From Chitinophagaceae bacterium (GTDB lineage Bacteria; Bacteroidota; Bacteroidia; Chitinophagales; Chitinophagaceae): DNA of 53,777 nt. The notes below the pieces were generated by a model that was not told the origin of the DNA, searched no databases, and was given only the letters and a program-made list of their open reading frames with translations. The stretch covers positions 1-53,777 of the forward strand of contig JAICYZ010000002.1 of the NCBI GenBank assembly GCA_025933935.1. The letters run 5' to 3'. Shown here piece after piece: positions 17,604-26,710 of the stretch (positions are counted from its first letter, which is position 1; each line of letters begins with the position of its first letter). The translations under genes were made by a program, and so were the position numbers.

Positions 17604-18935
17604 CTACTTCGTCTCAATTTCAATAATTGTATCCACATCATTCAATTTAATTCCATCAAGATTTAGCGTTAAAACGTTCTTATCCTGTTTGTATTTTACT
17701 TTTTTATCTGTTCCCATCAATTGGCAACTTTTTACTTTACCTTGAATTCCGGTTATAAGAATAGGCTGACTTGAATCTTTTAAAACATGAACATATACCG
17801 CTTTATTTTTTGCAGTAACAACGCCCCAATTCTGCGGTGGCATTACATTTCCTCTTGTTCCGTAAATACTTTCGCCATATTGCTGCATCCATTTTCCTAC
17901 TTCTTTTAAAGTATCAACAAATTCATTTTGAATTTTTCCATTGGGCATCGGGCCTACATTCAATAAGAAATTTGCATTCCGGCCTGCAGCGTTTACAATG
18001 TAATGAATCAATTGATTTACCGATTTGTAATTGTCATCTTTGATGTCAAATCCCCACGAGCCATTCATCGTTTCACATGTTTCCAAAGGCAATTTGTTTG
18101 ATGCTTTTTGAAAACTCAATCCCGATTTATTTTCCCCGGGAAGATCTCTTTCGAACATCTGGAAATCTTCGCCCGGAAAAGGAGTAAGGTGATGATTATT
18201 TCCAATAAGGCACTGAGGTTGAAGTTTATGAATGAGTGCATAAATTTCAGGTAAATGCCAATCTACTTTCGGTGTGCGGTCTTTCGCTCCTTCAGGCGCC
18301 GTCTGGTCCCAATAACCATCAAACCAGATTCCTGCTATTTCTCCATAATTTGTGAGTAATTCTGTCAATTGGTTTTCCATAAATTTTATGTAATCATTCC
18401 AGTTGCCATGTACAGTTCTTCCTGTTCCCTGGCCTGTTCTGCCAGTCCACCACGAGTAATCATCGCGCCTCCAGTCTAATAAAGAATAGTATAAGAAAAG
18501 CTTCATGTTTTGTTTATGACATTCATCTGCAATCATTTTTACAACATCTTTTTTATAAGGCGTATTCATGATATTGAAATCAGAATATTTTGTATCCCAC
18601 ATACTAAAACCATCGTGATGCCTGGTGATTAAAGTAATGTATTTCATACCGGCATTTTTTGCCATACTCACCCACTCATGTGCATCAAATTCTGTCGGAT
18701 AAAAAAAATGTTCGAGGCGCGTATAATCTTTTACATGAATGTTTTGATTATTCATAGCCCATTCGGCATCGCCAAGTATACTGAATACGCCCCAATGAAT
18801 AAACAAGCCAAATTTTGCATCCTGAAAACCGCTCCTGGCTTCAATATTGGCAGATGTTGGAGTATACGTTTGTGCATGACCGTTATTAATTGCGATTGCA
18901 GTAAACAGACAAATAATTAGAATTTTAATTTTCAT
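17604..18935 (-). CDS. Alpha-L-fucosidase, GH29
   Basis: A 443-aa secreted glycoside hydrolase. A signal peptide (ILIICLFTAIAINNGHAQ) is followed by the GH29 barrel: AKFGLFIHWGVFS, LITRHHDGFSMWD, FLYYSLLDWRRDD and the nucleophile region IAGIWFDGYWD, where the Asp of WFDG is the expected nucleophile. A short beta-sandwich domain ends the protein. It releases L-fucose from glycans in the periplasm or outside the cell by a retaining mechanism. Its gene starts 3 bp after the SDR gene and is last in the mutarotase-FucP-SDR-fucosidase run, so the released sugar would be imported and oxidised by its neighbours. No lipobox is seen. Confidence 0.92.
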   Translation of the reverse strand: MKIKILIICLFTAIAINNGHAQTYTPTSANIEARSGFQDAKFGLFIHWGVFSILGDAEWAMNNQNIHVKDYTRLEHFFYPTEFDAHEWVSMAKNAGMKYITLITRHHDGFSMWDTKYSDFNIMNTPYKKDVVKMIADECHKQNMKLFLYYSLLDWRRDDYSWWTGRTGQGTGRTVHGNWNDYIKFMENQLTELLTNYGEIAGIWFDGYWDQTAPEGAKDRTPKVDWHLPEIYALIHKLQPQCLIGNNHHLTPFPGEDFQMFERDLPGENKSGLSFQKASNKLPLETCETMNGSWGFDIKDDNYKSVNQLIHYIVNAAGRNANFLLNVGPMPNGKIQNEFVDTLKEVGKWMQQYGESIYGTRGNVMPPQNWGVVTAKNKAVYVHVLKDSSQPILITGIQGKVKSCQLMGTDKKVKYKQDKNVLTLNLDGIKLNDVDTIIEIETK

Positions 18936-18938
18936 TTT

Positions 18939-19703
18939 CTAAGTATTAAGTTTTAAAAATCCCCCATCAATCGGATAATCGGTGCCGGTAATAAATGACG
19001 CTTCATCGCTGCATAGATATAACGCCAAAGCAGCTACTTCTTCCGGCCTAGCCATTCTTCCGATCGGTTGTGTTTTAGATAATTTTTCAAACATTTCTTT
19101 TTCATTTCCCGGATAGTTTTTTTGCAAAAATCCATCTACAAAAGGTGTATGAACCCGTGCGGGGGAAATGGAATTGCAACGGATATTTTCATGGATATAA
19201 TCTTTGGCAACCGATAATGTCATCGCAGCTACCGCGCCTTTAGCCATTGAGTAAGCAAACCGGTCTGCAAGCCCGGACCATGCAGCAATAGAAGCCATAT
19301 TAACAATAGCGCCACCACCATTTTTTTTCATGAACGGAATGGAAGCAAATAAACAATTATAAACGCCTTTCACATTTACATTTACAATTCTATCAAAATC
19401 TTCTTCAGAAGTTGTATCTGCTCTGCCAATATGAGCAATGCCGGCATTGTTTATCAAAATATCATGCGTTCCTATCGCTTCAAATGTTTGAATTACTTCT
19501 TTTTGATTGGCTACATTACAAGAATAAGCAAATACATTTCCCTCATTCTTCTTGATTTCTTCAACCGTTGATTTTGCACTTTCTTCTGTTAATTCAATAA
19601 TGTGAACTTCCGCGCCTTGTTTAGCAAATAGAATGGCTATCGCTTTGCCAATGCCACTGCCGGCACCGGTTATCACTGCTTTTTTATTTTTTAAAGAGAA
19701 CAT
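18939..19703 (-). CDS. SDR, probable 2-keto-3-deoxy-L-fuconate dehydrogenase
   Basis: A 254-aa classical short-chain dehydrogenase. TGAGSGIG near residue 12, INNAGIAHIG near 85, catalytic Ser in NMASIAAWSG, YSMAKGA for the Tyr-Lys pair, and GTDYPIDGGF at the C-terminus are all present. In the oxidative L-fucose pathway an SDR oxidises the C4 hydroxyl of 2-keto-3-deoxy-L-fuconate with NAD+. The gene lies between fucP and the fucosidase gene on one strand, which makes that role likely. The alternative is a second sugar dehydrogenase. Cytoplasmic; no unusual residues. Confidence 0.75.
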   Translation of the reverse strand: MFSLKNKKAVITGAGSGIGKAIAILFAKQGAEVHIIELTEESAKSTVEEIKKNEGNVFAYSCNVANQKEVIQTFEAIGTHDILINNAGIAHIGRADTTSEEDFDRIVNVNVKGVYNCLFASIPFMKKNGGGAIVNMASIAAWSGLADRFAYSMAKGAVAAMTLSVAKDYIHENIRCNSISPARVHTPFVDGFLQKNYPGNEKEMFEKLSKTQPIGRMARPEEVAALALYLCSDEASFITGTDYPIDGGFLKLNT

Positions 19704-19834
19704 TTTTATTACTTTATTATTTAATTATTCTTCATTCAACCAGTTTATCATTTTGCTTTAAAATGTTGGTAGCAGTAAAGCAACTTTTATCCAAAATTTT
19801 TAATTCTCAATTTCTAATTCATATTTCACATTTC

Positions 19835-21070
19835 TTATTCTTCAACAATCTTATACCCTCTCAATCCATACCAAGCTACAACAATAAAGCATACTAACGG
19901 TACGACATATGCGTAATTGATCGAGTAATTATCGGTTATTTTTCCCATAATAAATGGCACCAAAGCGCCGCCAACGATGGACATAATAATAAATGATGAA
20001 GCCTTCTTTGTATGATGGCCCAAATCTTTAACACCAAGGGCGAAAATGGTCGGAAACATGATCGATTCAAAAAAGAAAACCGCTATTAAAGAATAGACCG
20101 AAAATATTCCTTTTCCTGAGACAACCACGATGCATAAAAGGATGTTGATAATTGCATAAAGTGTCAGGAGCTTATTTGGTGCGATAATTTTCATTAACCC
20201 GGTGCCCACAAAACGTCCCACAGTAAATAGAATCATTCCTATCCCTAATAGATAAGCGGCTTCTGTGTTGTTGATGCCCTTTCCCGGCTCTGTGCAATAA
20301 TTGATGAATAAGGCCGCCACACCTACTTGTGCGGCCACATAAAAAAACTGTGCAACAATTGCTCCGGTAAAATTTTTATGTTTGAATAAAGGTTTTACAT
20401 CCAAAGATTTTTCAGAAACCAGTTTGCTTTCTTTTATTTCCGGAAGGTGGGTTCGAAAAAATAAAAAGGCAATAATTAAAACGATTGCGCCAATGATGAG
20501 ATACACCATTTTTACTGAATCAAGATTACCGGAATTTTGTTTTCCAAAAAATAAATTTGCACCGATGATCGGTCCAATAAAAGAACCAACGCCATTAAAA
20601 CATTGCGAAAGATTTAGACGGAACTCAGACGATTCTGGTTTTCCTAAAACGGTAACATAAGGATTAGCGGCCGTTTCCAGGCATCCAAGGCCTGAGGCCA
20701 AAATAAATAAAGCAATCAGAAAAAAATTAAAATCAGATCGTTGTGCAGCAGGATAAAATAAAAATGCCCCGAAAGCATACAACAGTAAACCAAGAATTAT
20801 TCCTCTTTTGTACCCAAATTTATTCATGAAAAAGCCAGCCGGTAAGGCGATTAAAAAATAGGCGCCGAAATAAGCAGCTTGCAGCAACGTTGATCTTGCG
20901 GTCGTGATATTTAATGTTTCCTGGAAATGTTTATTCAGAACATCCAATAAGCCATACGCCGTGCCCCAAAGAAAAAATAAACTCGTAACCAGAATAAGTG
21001 GCAAGGTATAATTTTGGGCAGGAATATTTTTGGAAGTTGAAACAGAAACAGGAGTGGTTGATAAAGCCAT
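19835..21070 (-). CDS. fucP: L-fucose:proton symporter (FucP-type MFS)
   Basis: A 411-aa MFS permease with about 12 helices. The opening is diagnostic: FFLWGTAYGLLDVLNKHFQE, followed by AAYFGAYFLIALPAGFFMNKFGYKRG. This is the FucP/GluP subgroup that imports L-fucose or glucose/galactose with protons. The neighbouring fucosidase, mutarotase and fuconate-pathway SDR point to L-fucose. It starts 18 bp after the mutarotase stop; the 131-bp gap to the SDR gene may hold a secondary promoter or processing site. Sits in the inner membrane. Confidence 0.87.
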   Translation of the reverse strand: MALSTTPVSVSTSKNIPAQNYTLPLILVTSLFFLWGTAYGLLDVLNKHFQETLNITTARSTLLQAAYFGAYFLIALPAGFFMNKFGYKRGIILGLLLYAFGAFLFYPAAQRSDFNFFLIALFILASGLGCLETAANPYVTVLGKPESSEFRLNLSQCFNGVGSFIGPIIGANLFFGKQNSGNLDSVKMVYLIIGAIVLIIAFLFFRTHLPEIKESKLVSEKSLDVKPLFKHKNFTGAIVAQFFYVAAQVGVAALFINYCTEPGKGINNTEAAYLLGIGMILFTVGRFVGTGLMKIIAPNKLLTLYAIINILLCIVVVSGKGIFSVYSLIAVFFFESIMFPTIFALGVKDLGHHTKKASSFIIMSIVGGALVPFIMGKITDNYSINYAYVVPLVCFIVVAWYGLRGYKIVEE

Positions 21071-21088
21071 GATTGAGTTTTATGGAAA

Positions 21089-21415
21089 TTAAAGTTCAAA
21101 AATTTTATTCATTAAAACCCATTTTTCTCCCGGCTTTGCCTGTGGAATTGCCTGCTGGTATTTCCACATCAAATCTTCCCAAGCCTGTACTTTTGAATTC
21201 GCGCTATCCATTGCATTTTTTTTATCAAAAGAAAAACTTTCATCCGTTTCCATAATCATAAAAAGTCGGTTGAAAACGCGGTAAATTTCCAAATTGGTAA
21301 TCCCCGAATCCTTAATAGAATCAATCACTTCAGGCCATACGGCCTGGTGCTGTTTTTCGTAGTCAGCAATTAAACTTTCATCATTTTTTAGATCGAGCGC
21401 CAGGCAATATTTCAT
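21089..21415 (-). CDS. L-rhamnose/L-fucose mutarotase (YiiL family)
   Basis: A 108-aa alpha/beta-barrel dimer-type mutarotase. MKYCLALDLKNDESLIADYEKQH matches the RhaM/YiiL opening, where the His of YxxxHxxxWPEV is catalytic, and MIMETDESFSF follows. It interconverts sugar anomers so that the dehydrogenase receives the right form. YiiL-type proteins act on L-rhamnose, but members in oxidative fucose clusters are described as L-fucose mutarotases; the context here favours fucose. It is first in the minus-strand fucose run, 90 bp from the divergent AraC start. Confidence 0.8.
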   Translation of the reverse strand: MKYCLALDLKNDESLIADYEKQHQAVWPEVIDSIKDSGITNLEIYRVFNRLFMIMETDESFSFDKKNAMDSANSKVQAWEDLMWKYQQAIPQAKPGEKWVLMNKIFEL

Positions 21416-21505
21416 TCCTGTAAATTAAATTATTGAAAAGAATATACCTATAGCAATATTATCTTTCTCTTGCATTATATTATCTTTATCGTCCGAAAAA
21501 TTGTT

Positions 21506-22384
21506 ATGAAAGTTCTTCAGACAGAAATAAGTCCACGTATTAACAGCTTTCTGTCTCTGATTGAAAGAGATGACGCTTTTTTTAAAGCGCCTTTTCATTT
21601 TCATCCGGAGATGGAGCTGGTTTACATTCTTGAAAGTTTTGGCAAAAGAATTATTGGCGATAATATTGAGCCATTTGATCAGGGAGATATGGTTTTTATT
21701 GGGAGTAACCTGCCGCATCTTTGGATGAACGACGAAATTTTTTATAACGGAATTCCGGGCTTGAAAGCAAAAGCAATTGTTTTTTATTTTAATAAAAATA
21801 TTTTCAGTCCTGCTTTTTATGAAATGAAAGAAGCATTTAGAATGAATGAATTTTTTCAAAATGCAGAAAAAGGAATGCGCATACATGGTGAAACGAAAGA
21901 AATGGTAGCAGAAAAATTTAAGTGTCTTCTACAGAAAAAAGATTTTGAAAAGATGGTTGGACTGCTTGAAATTCTTCACGTGCTTTCTCTATCAAAAGAT
22001 ATTAGTTTCATTACCAGCGATGGATATCATGCGCAGCTAAAACATGCTGAAACCGATCGCTTGTCTGCAGTTTATAAATATGTGCAGGATCATTTTAAAG
22101 AAAATATCAGTCTTGGAACCATTGCCAATATATCCAATCTTACGCCGCAATCTTTCTGTCGGCTTTTTAAAAAAAGAACCGGAAAAAATTTTGTTGAATA
22201 CCTGAATGAAGTACGGGTTGCAGCTGCATGCAAATATTTATTGGATACTGATTGGACCATTTCTGAGATTGCATACAATTGCGGCTATAAAACCGTTTCT
22301 AATTTTAATAAATTATTTAAAAGCATTACCGGGACAAGCCCCAAAATTTATCGGAGAAATGCAGATGTGTTGATTAGCAATTAG
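21506..22384 (+). CDS. AraC-family transcriptional regulator
   Basis: A 292-aa regulator. The N-terminal cupin-like sensing domain (APFHFHPEMELVYILESFGKR) is followed by a C-terminal double helix-turn-helix (LGTIANISNLTPQSFCRLFKKRTG and ISEIAYNCGYKTVSNFNKLFK). The ORF track begins at 21470, but MKVLQTEISPR at 21506 is the start that matches family spacing; the 12 extra residues look like translated upstream sequence. Divergent from the mutarotase-fucP-SDR-fucosidase genes with a 90-bp gap, it is the likely activator, with L-fucose or a derivative as effector. The 343-bp gap downstream holds no gene that I can see. Confidence 0.9.
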   Translation: MKVLQTEISPRINSFLSLIERDDAFFKAPFHFHPEMELVYILESFGKRIIGDNIEPFDQGDMVFIGSNLPHLWMNDEIFYNGIPGLKAKAIVFYFNKNIFSPAFYEMKEAFRMNEFFQNAEKGMRIHGETKEMVAEKFKCLLQKKDFEKMVGLLEILHVLSLSKDISFITSDGYHAQLKHAETDRLSAVYKYVQDHFKENISLGTIANISNLTPQSFCRLFKKRTGKNFVEYLNEVRVAAACKYLLDTDWTISEIAYNCGYKTVSNFNKLFKSITGTSPKIYRRNADVLISN

Positions 22385-22727
22385 CTAATGTGCTAATTAA
22401 TTAATGTGAAAATGTGAAGATTAAAAGATTTTTACAAAAAGATGGTGCAGAAGAATTTTGAAAAAAAAAGCACCTGCAGGAACGCCTTTGAATAGAATGC
22501 TACTAATCAGTTTTTAAAACAGCTTACATCATAACGGTCGTGTACAAACGAAAATAAAGATGATGAAAAATTGAAGCTTCAAAAGTAGAAAAATATCAAT
22601 TAAGGTAAGAGCTGGCGTTTATAAAAAGATAAATGAGGAAATAAGAAACGGTGTTATTTATTGATTTGCTGTAAAAGCAAGTCGATAAAGGGTACGCATG
22701 TAATATATAGAGTGTCAATACGGTCCG

Positions 22728-23777
22728 TCAATGTGAAAACGGTATTTTTTCAGTCCTTGATTTAAGGAATGATACTACTTCTTCATCTGAATTGTAGCGG
22801 TCATCCAGCGTTACGTAATTCTTCGCAAGCAGATCATATCGCTTTCTCATAAGCCAGATAAAAACATGTAAAAAATGAATGCCATCAAACACAATTGCTT
22901 TGTTGGTTACATATTTATTTAAGGTTTTTTGAAAATAAACAGGATGCTCTGTCCAGTGCATGCTCTGTTTTTCATGATGGCTGATATGATATCCGTCATT
23001 CCAGCATTTAAGATTGTATTTTGTATTGATACAGGTAATACTGCTCTTATATTCATTACCAGGATCGTCGGCATCAATAAAGGAATGCTGCGCCCAGTTG
23101 CCCATCATGGCAACAAGCCGGTAAATGAAAAATGGAATGATAAACACCCAAAGTGTCGCTTTATAACTAATAAAAGATAACGCAATGCAGAATCCTATGA
23201 ACAGTAACTCTCCCCGAACTGACCGATACATCAATCTGTTTCTTTTTTTTCTCAAAAAATAAGCGGCCAGGTCATATACTCCCCTGAATAAAAAAGAACC
23301 GAAATATTTTAAAAAATCTTTTAAAGAATCTCTTTGAAAAGGCATCGTACTGCTTTCATCATCTTCCAGGTTGTTTTCCACGTGGTGCATGCCAATGTGG
23401 TGTGTAAAATAAGTTTCCGGAGAATGCCCAAAAAAGGGCGCTATTACCCATGGTAAATAGTAATTCATAAACTGATGCTTTTTATTGAAAAAAGCGCGGT
23501 GACTGGTACAATGCAGCATCAGGCCAAATGGTCCTTTGAAGACGAAGTTGTTTAAATAAGCATATGCGATTGCAACAAGCCACCAAACCCATCCTTGTAT
23601 AAAAGGCATGTATAACAATATGCCAAGTGGAATCAATGTAAAGGATATTTTTAGGGTAAGATAAATAAAAGGCAAGTCCCGCTCATCACGGATCCATTTT
23701 AAAAAGAATTGATCAAGAGAGGAATATTTTTTTGGTTTTATAAATACCGGATCTGTGATTGCTGTTAAGTGCTTCAT
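22728..23777 (-). CDS. Fatty acid desaturase, membrane type
   Basis: A 349-aa integral membrane di-iron enzyme. The three histidine boxes are present: HCTSHRAFF, HHIGMHHVENN and HISHHEKQSMHW. Hydrophobic segments lie on either side (SFTLIPLGILLYMPF, WVWWLVAIAYAYLN and further helices near 190-225). It would introduce a double bond into acyl chains or a related lipid with O2 and an electron donor. It lies downstream of the GH43 gene on the same strand after a 220-bp gap, and no operon link is obvious. Beta-carotene hydroxylase-like or sphingolipid desaturases share these boxes, so the substrate is open. Confidence 0.85.
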   Translation of the reverse strand: MKHLTAITDPVFIKPKKYSSLDQFFLKWIRDERDLPFIYLTLKISFTLIPLGILLYMPFIQGWVWWLVAIAYAYLNNFVFKGPFGLMLHCTSHRAFFNKKHQFMNYYLPWVIAPFFGHSPETYFTHHIGMHHVENNLEDDESSTMPFQRDSLKDFLKYFGSFLFRGVYDLAAYFLRKKRNRLMYRSVRGELLFIGFCIALSFISYKATLWVFIIPFFIYRLVAMMGNWAQHSFIDADDPGNEYKSSITCINTKYNLKCWNDGYHISHHEKQSMHWTEHPVYFQKTLNKYVTNKAIVFDGIHFLHVFIWLMRKRYDLLAKNYVTLDDRYNSDEEVVSFLKSRTEKIPFSH

Positions 23778-23871
23778 GATATTGGAATCTACCGGAATTT
23801 CTTTTGATTTTGTTTTAAATTTTGCCGGCCTCTCTCAAAGATATAGCTTTATCCGTTGAAATACGTTATAA

Positions 23872-24021
23872 TCTAAGCGGGAATTTCCTTTAAAAGATAT
23901 TTACGCTGACAGTGCAAATGAAGGCAACAGTATTGTAAAACCCGGCGAATATGCAGCAGCAGCCAAGATTTTTTCGCATTACTTAGATAAAATACCATCA
24001 TTCCCCGGAAGGCTTTTTTAG
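23872..24021 (+). pseudogene. Possible gene remnant between desaturase and GH43
   Basis: After a stop at 23869, one plus-strand frame reads REFPLKDIYADSANEGNS and on through YAAAAKIFSHYLDKI to a TAG. This looks like a genuine protein end rather than random sequence, yet no ATG lies upstream in frame. Another frame just before it (GLSQRYSFIR, then stop) could be its frameshifted continuation. It overlaps the last bases of the GH43 gene on the opposite strand. The original gene is not recognised. Confidence 0.25.
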
Positions 24022-25044
24022 AGTTACATTTATACTTACCGGGCTACCGAAGTTTGGAGTACCATCTATATTCCAGGTAAATTTTTGCATACGCGGAGAG
24101 CGGCTGTTTCCACAACCTTGTCCTGCTGTGCTGTTTGCATGATAGAGAATCCAATCTTCAGTACCATCCCTTGATTTAAAAAAGCTGTTGTGCCCGGGAG
24201 AAAATGCGCCACCTGCAGCAAAAGTGCTGAAAATGGGTGTAGCTGTTTTATTCCAATCCAATGTATTCATCGGATCGCCATTTTCTTTTAATGATAACAA
24301 GCCCAAACAGTAATTATCTGTCCAGCATCCGCTGGCAGAGTAAGTGATAAATAAATTGCCTTTACTGTTCATGAGCATTTCCGGCCCTTCATTTACCGTA
24401 GGTGGAGCGCCGATTTTTTCCCAATCGTAAGTTGGGGAAGATATGAGCACCCTGTCGCTGCTTATGGTAAGAGGATCACTCATTTTAGCGATATAAATAT
24501 CCTGTTCACCGTTTGTGTTTCCCGGCCATCCGGACCAAAGCATATAGAGCTGGTTTTTGTATTCAAACACGCTTGGATCTATCGCCCACTTATCAGAAAC
24601 ATCGGTTACTTTTCCCTTCAAGCTCCAATTATCTGACATCGGATCGGCAGAATCATTTTCCAAAACAAAGACGCGGTGGCTGTTATTGCTTCCACTATCT
24701 GCAGCAAAATACATGTACCATTTATTTTGCAAATAATGAAGCTCCGGTGCCCAGATATCATGGGAATAAGCACCGCTTGACGGGGGACTCCAGATTGTTT
24801 TAATTACGGCGTTTTTCAGATCAGACATTTTGCTCGTTTTGTAAATAACCAGGTTTATTCCGGTAGTATGGGTGAAATAATAATTCGTGTCTTTCTGAAC
24901 CACCCACGGATCAGGGCCGGAAGAAAGCAATGGGTTAGTAAAGCCCGTATCACTTACAACTACCGGCGGAGTAATTTGCGTATTGCTTTCTCTTTTACAC
25001 GAGCAGTTGAACAAACACAGAATTAAGATGCAATATTTGACCAT
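23998..25044 (-). CDS. GH43-family glycoside hydrolase, lipoprotein
   Basis: A 348-aa five-bladed beta-propeller hydrolase. The catalytic triad of acids is recognisable: Asp in SSGPDPWV (base), Asp in WAIDPSVF (pKa modulator) and Glu in VNEGPEML (acid). GH43 enzymes cleave alpha-L-arabinofuranosyl, xylosyl or galactosyl links. The ORF track starts at a TTG (25080); the ATG at 25044 gives a proper lipoprotein signal (YCILILCLFNCSCKRE), so I chose it. The basic-acidic residues after the Cys recall Bacteroidota surface-export signals. It is the only glycosidase of the SusCD locus, 97 bp after susD. Confidence 0.85.
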   Translation of the reverse strand: MVKYCILILCLFNCSCKRESNTQITPPVVVSDTGFTNPLLSSGPDPWVVQKDTNYYFTHTTGINLVIYKTSKMSDLKNAVIKTIWSPPSSGAYSHDIWAPELHYLQNKWYMYFAADSGSNNSHRVFVLENDSADPMSDNWSLKGKVTDVSDKWAIDPSVFEYKNQLYMLWSGWPGNTNGEQDIYIAKMSDPLTISSDRVLISSPTYDWEKIGAPPTVNEGPEMLMNSKGNLFITYSASGCWTDNYCLGLLSLKENGDPMNTLDWNKTATPIFSTFAAGGAFSPGHNSFFKSRDGTEDWILYHANSTAGQGCGNSRSPRMQKFTWNIDGTPNFGSPVSINVTLKKPSGE

Positions 25045-25140
25045 GAAAATTTTTCTTGTTAATAAAGCGGAACTGCTCAAGGGTTATATTTTTAATTTTT
25101 TCTCTAAAGAATTATCATTATTTGTTTGTTTGTTGCAGAC

Positions 25141-26691
25141 TTAATATCCGGGATTTTGTTTTAAGTTAGGATTAATATCCAGGTCAAATTGGGGAATCGG
25201 CAAAAATTCATCTTTCCCAACTTTAAAGTTTGCGAATCCTGCATCTCTTGAAGCCAGTTGTGGCCCAAGATCGCCCCATCTTGCAAGATCTTCCCAACGA
25301 TGTCCTTCACCGGTAAGTTCTGTAATTCTTTCGTGTTTTAGTTGGGTTAAAAAATCCTGCTGATTTAATCCAGGCATTACAGTAGATAATGGTGCAAGTC
25401 CGGCACGCTGCCTCACTTTATCTACGAAAGGATAAGCCAGATCAGTTTTACCCTGTGCATTCAAAGCCTCGGCGTATAATAAAAGAACGTCCGCATACCG
25501 CACATAACGGTAGTTGTTTCCGGAATGGAAGACTTCTCCATCCATTGTAGCGTCATCCAACTCTTTTCTAAAATAAACATCATGGGTATTTGGAACGACG
25601 GTAAGATCACTTGAGTATCCAAGGGAGGAGAACGTGCGGCCATACACGATTGTATAATCCGGTCCTCTTTCATCGGTAGAATCATAGAGGAACGTAGCTG
25701 CCAGTCGTGGATCGCGTTTGCCATCAACCGTTTTTTCTTTTAAAAATTCCCAAACTGGCCATCTGCGTGCCTGGCCATCGGTAAATCCAATTGGCCTTGG
25801 CGCAAAAAAAGGCGGAATAGAAGTGCCATAATTTAAATTATCTGATCCTGGCGCTACGTCATCATCATGCGAATCATTGGGATTAAGCGCGTTTTGCCAT
25901 TCAAAAACCGATTCCGAATTGTTTTCAGAAGTTTCAATAAAATTACTGCGATAATCAGAAACAAGACTATAAACATCTTTGCCATCGCCTTCTGTAAGCC
26001 ACTGTAGTGCCTGTTGTGCTTGTGCATACTTGTGTTGTTGCATATATGATTTTCCCAGCATTGCATAAGCTGCTCCTTTTGTAGCCCGTCCCACATTAGC
26101 AGCATCATATTTTACCGGTAAAACGGCTGCAGCCTCTGAGAAATCCTGTTCGGCCTGGGCAAAAACACTGTCTTGCGAAGAAGTAGGTGGGTAATCTGTG
26201 GGTTTGGAAGCGTGAAGCATGATAGGAACGTTTCCATAAATAGTAGCGAGATTATAATAAAAAAATCCACGCAAAAATTTTGCTTCCGCAATGTATTGCG
26301 CTTTCAAAGTCGCATCCATACTGATCGCAGGTACATTGTCCAAAACCTGGTTAGCGCGATTGATACCAATATAATCATCCTGCCAAACACTGGTTACGAG
26401 GTAATCGTTGTAATCGGTGATATGAAATACGTCGTAAGTGTTTACAATATCCGGGTTCGGGCTGGTGCTGTATCCTTCATCCGAACGGATCATGGTCATA
26501 AAGTAAAGCCAGCGTGAAAGGCCTTCACGATGAAAAGTACTGTAAATAGCATTGATACCTAGCTGAGCATCATTAGCTGTTTTCCAGAAGTTTTCAGTCG
26601 TTGGCGTATTGGGATTAGGAATCGTGAGATCCTTTTTGCAACTGCAAAATCCGATGAGTGATATAATAAGTATGAAGATTATCTTTTTCAT
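25141..26691 (-). CDS. SusD/RagB-family glycan-binding lipoprotein
   Basis: A 516-aa outer-membrane lipoprotein. The signal peptide MKKIIFILIISLIGFCSCKKD carries a CSC lipobox. TPR-type helices typical of SusD follow (ANQVLDNVP, AKFLRGFFYYNLATIYG). The C-terminal RagB/SusD domain ends DINPNLKQNPGY, a standard family ending. The ORF track starts 41 codons upstream in sequence that overlaps the susC end; the ATG at 26691 is the one that yields the signal peptide. SusD caps the SusC barrel and selects the oligosaccharide. It lies 19 bp after susC. Confidence 0.95.
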   Translation of the reverse strand: MKKIIFILIISLIGFCSCKKDLTIPNPNTPTTENFWKTANDAQLGINAIYSTFHREGLSRWLYFMTMIRSDEGYSTSPNPDIVNTYDVFHITDYNDYLVTSVWQDDYIGINRANQVLDNVPAISMDATLKAQYIAEAKFLRGFFYYNLATIYGNVPIMLHASKPTDYPPTSSQDSVFAQAEQDFSEAAAVLPVKYDAANVGRATKGAAYAMLGKSYMQQHKYAQAQQALQWLTEGDGKDVYSLVSDYRSNFIETSENNSESVFEWQNALNPNDSHDDDVAPGSDNLNYGTSIPPFFAPRPIGFTDGQARRWPVWEFLKEKTVDGKRDPRLAATFLYDSTDERGPDYTIVYGRTFSSLGYSSDLTVVPNTHDVYFRKELDDATMDGEVFHSGNNYRYVRYADVLLLYAEALNAQGKTDLAYPFVDKVRQRAGLAPLSTVMPGLNQQDFLTQLKHERITELTGEGHRWEDLARWGDLGPQLASRDAGFANFKVGKDEFLPIPQFDLDINPNLKQNPGY

Positions 26692-26710
26692 GTCTGTTTG
26701 ATTTAAGAAT

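Noticed and set aside
21425-21886. 153-aa minus-strand ORF
   Set aside because: It is antisense to the AraC gene, has poor protein character and no known motif, and AraC family similarity explains the region.
25119-25134. TATTTGTTTGTTTGTT as a sixth copy of the 16-mer
   Set aside because: The last bases differ and it points away from the next gene, so it is only a low-complexity resemblance.
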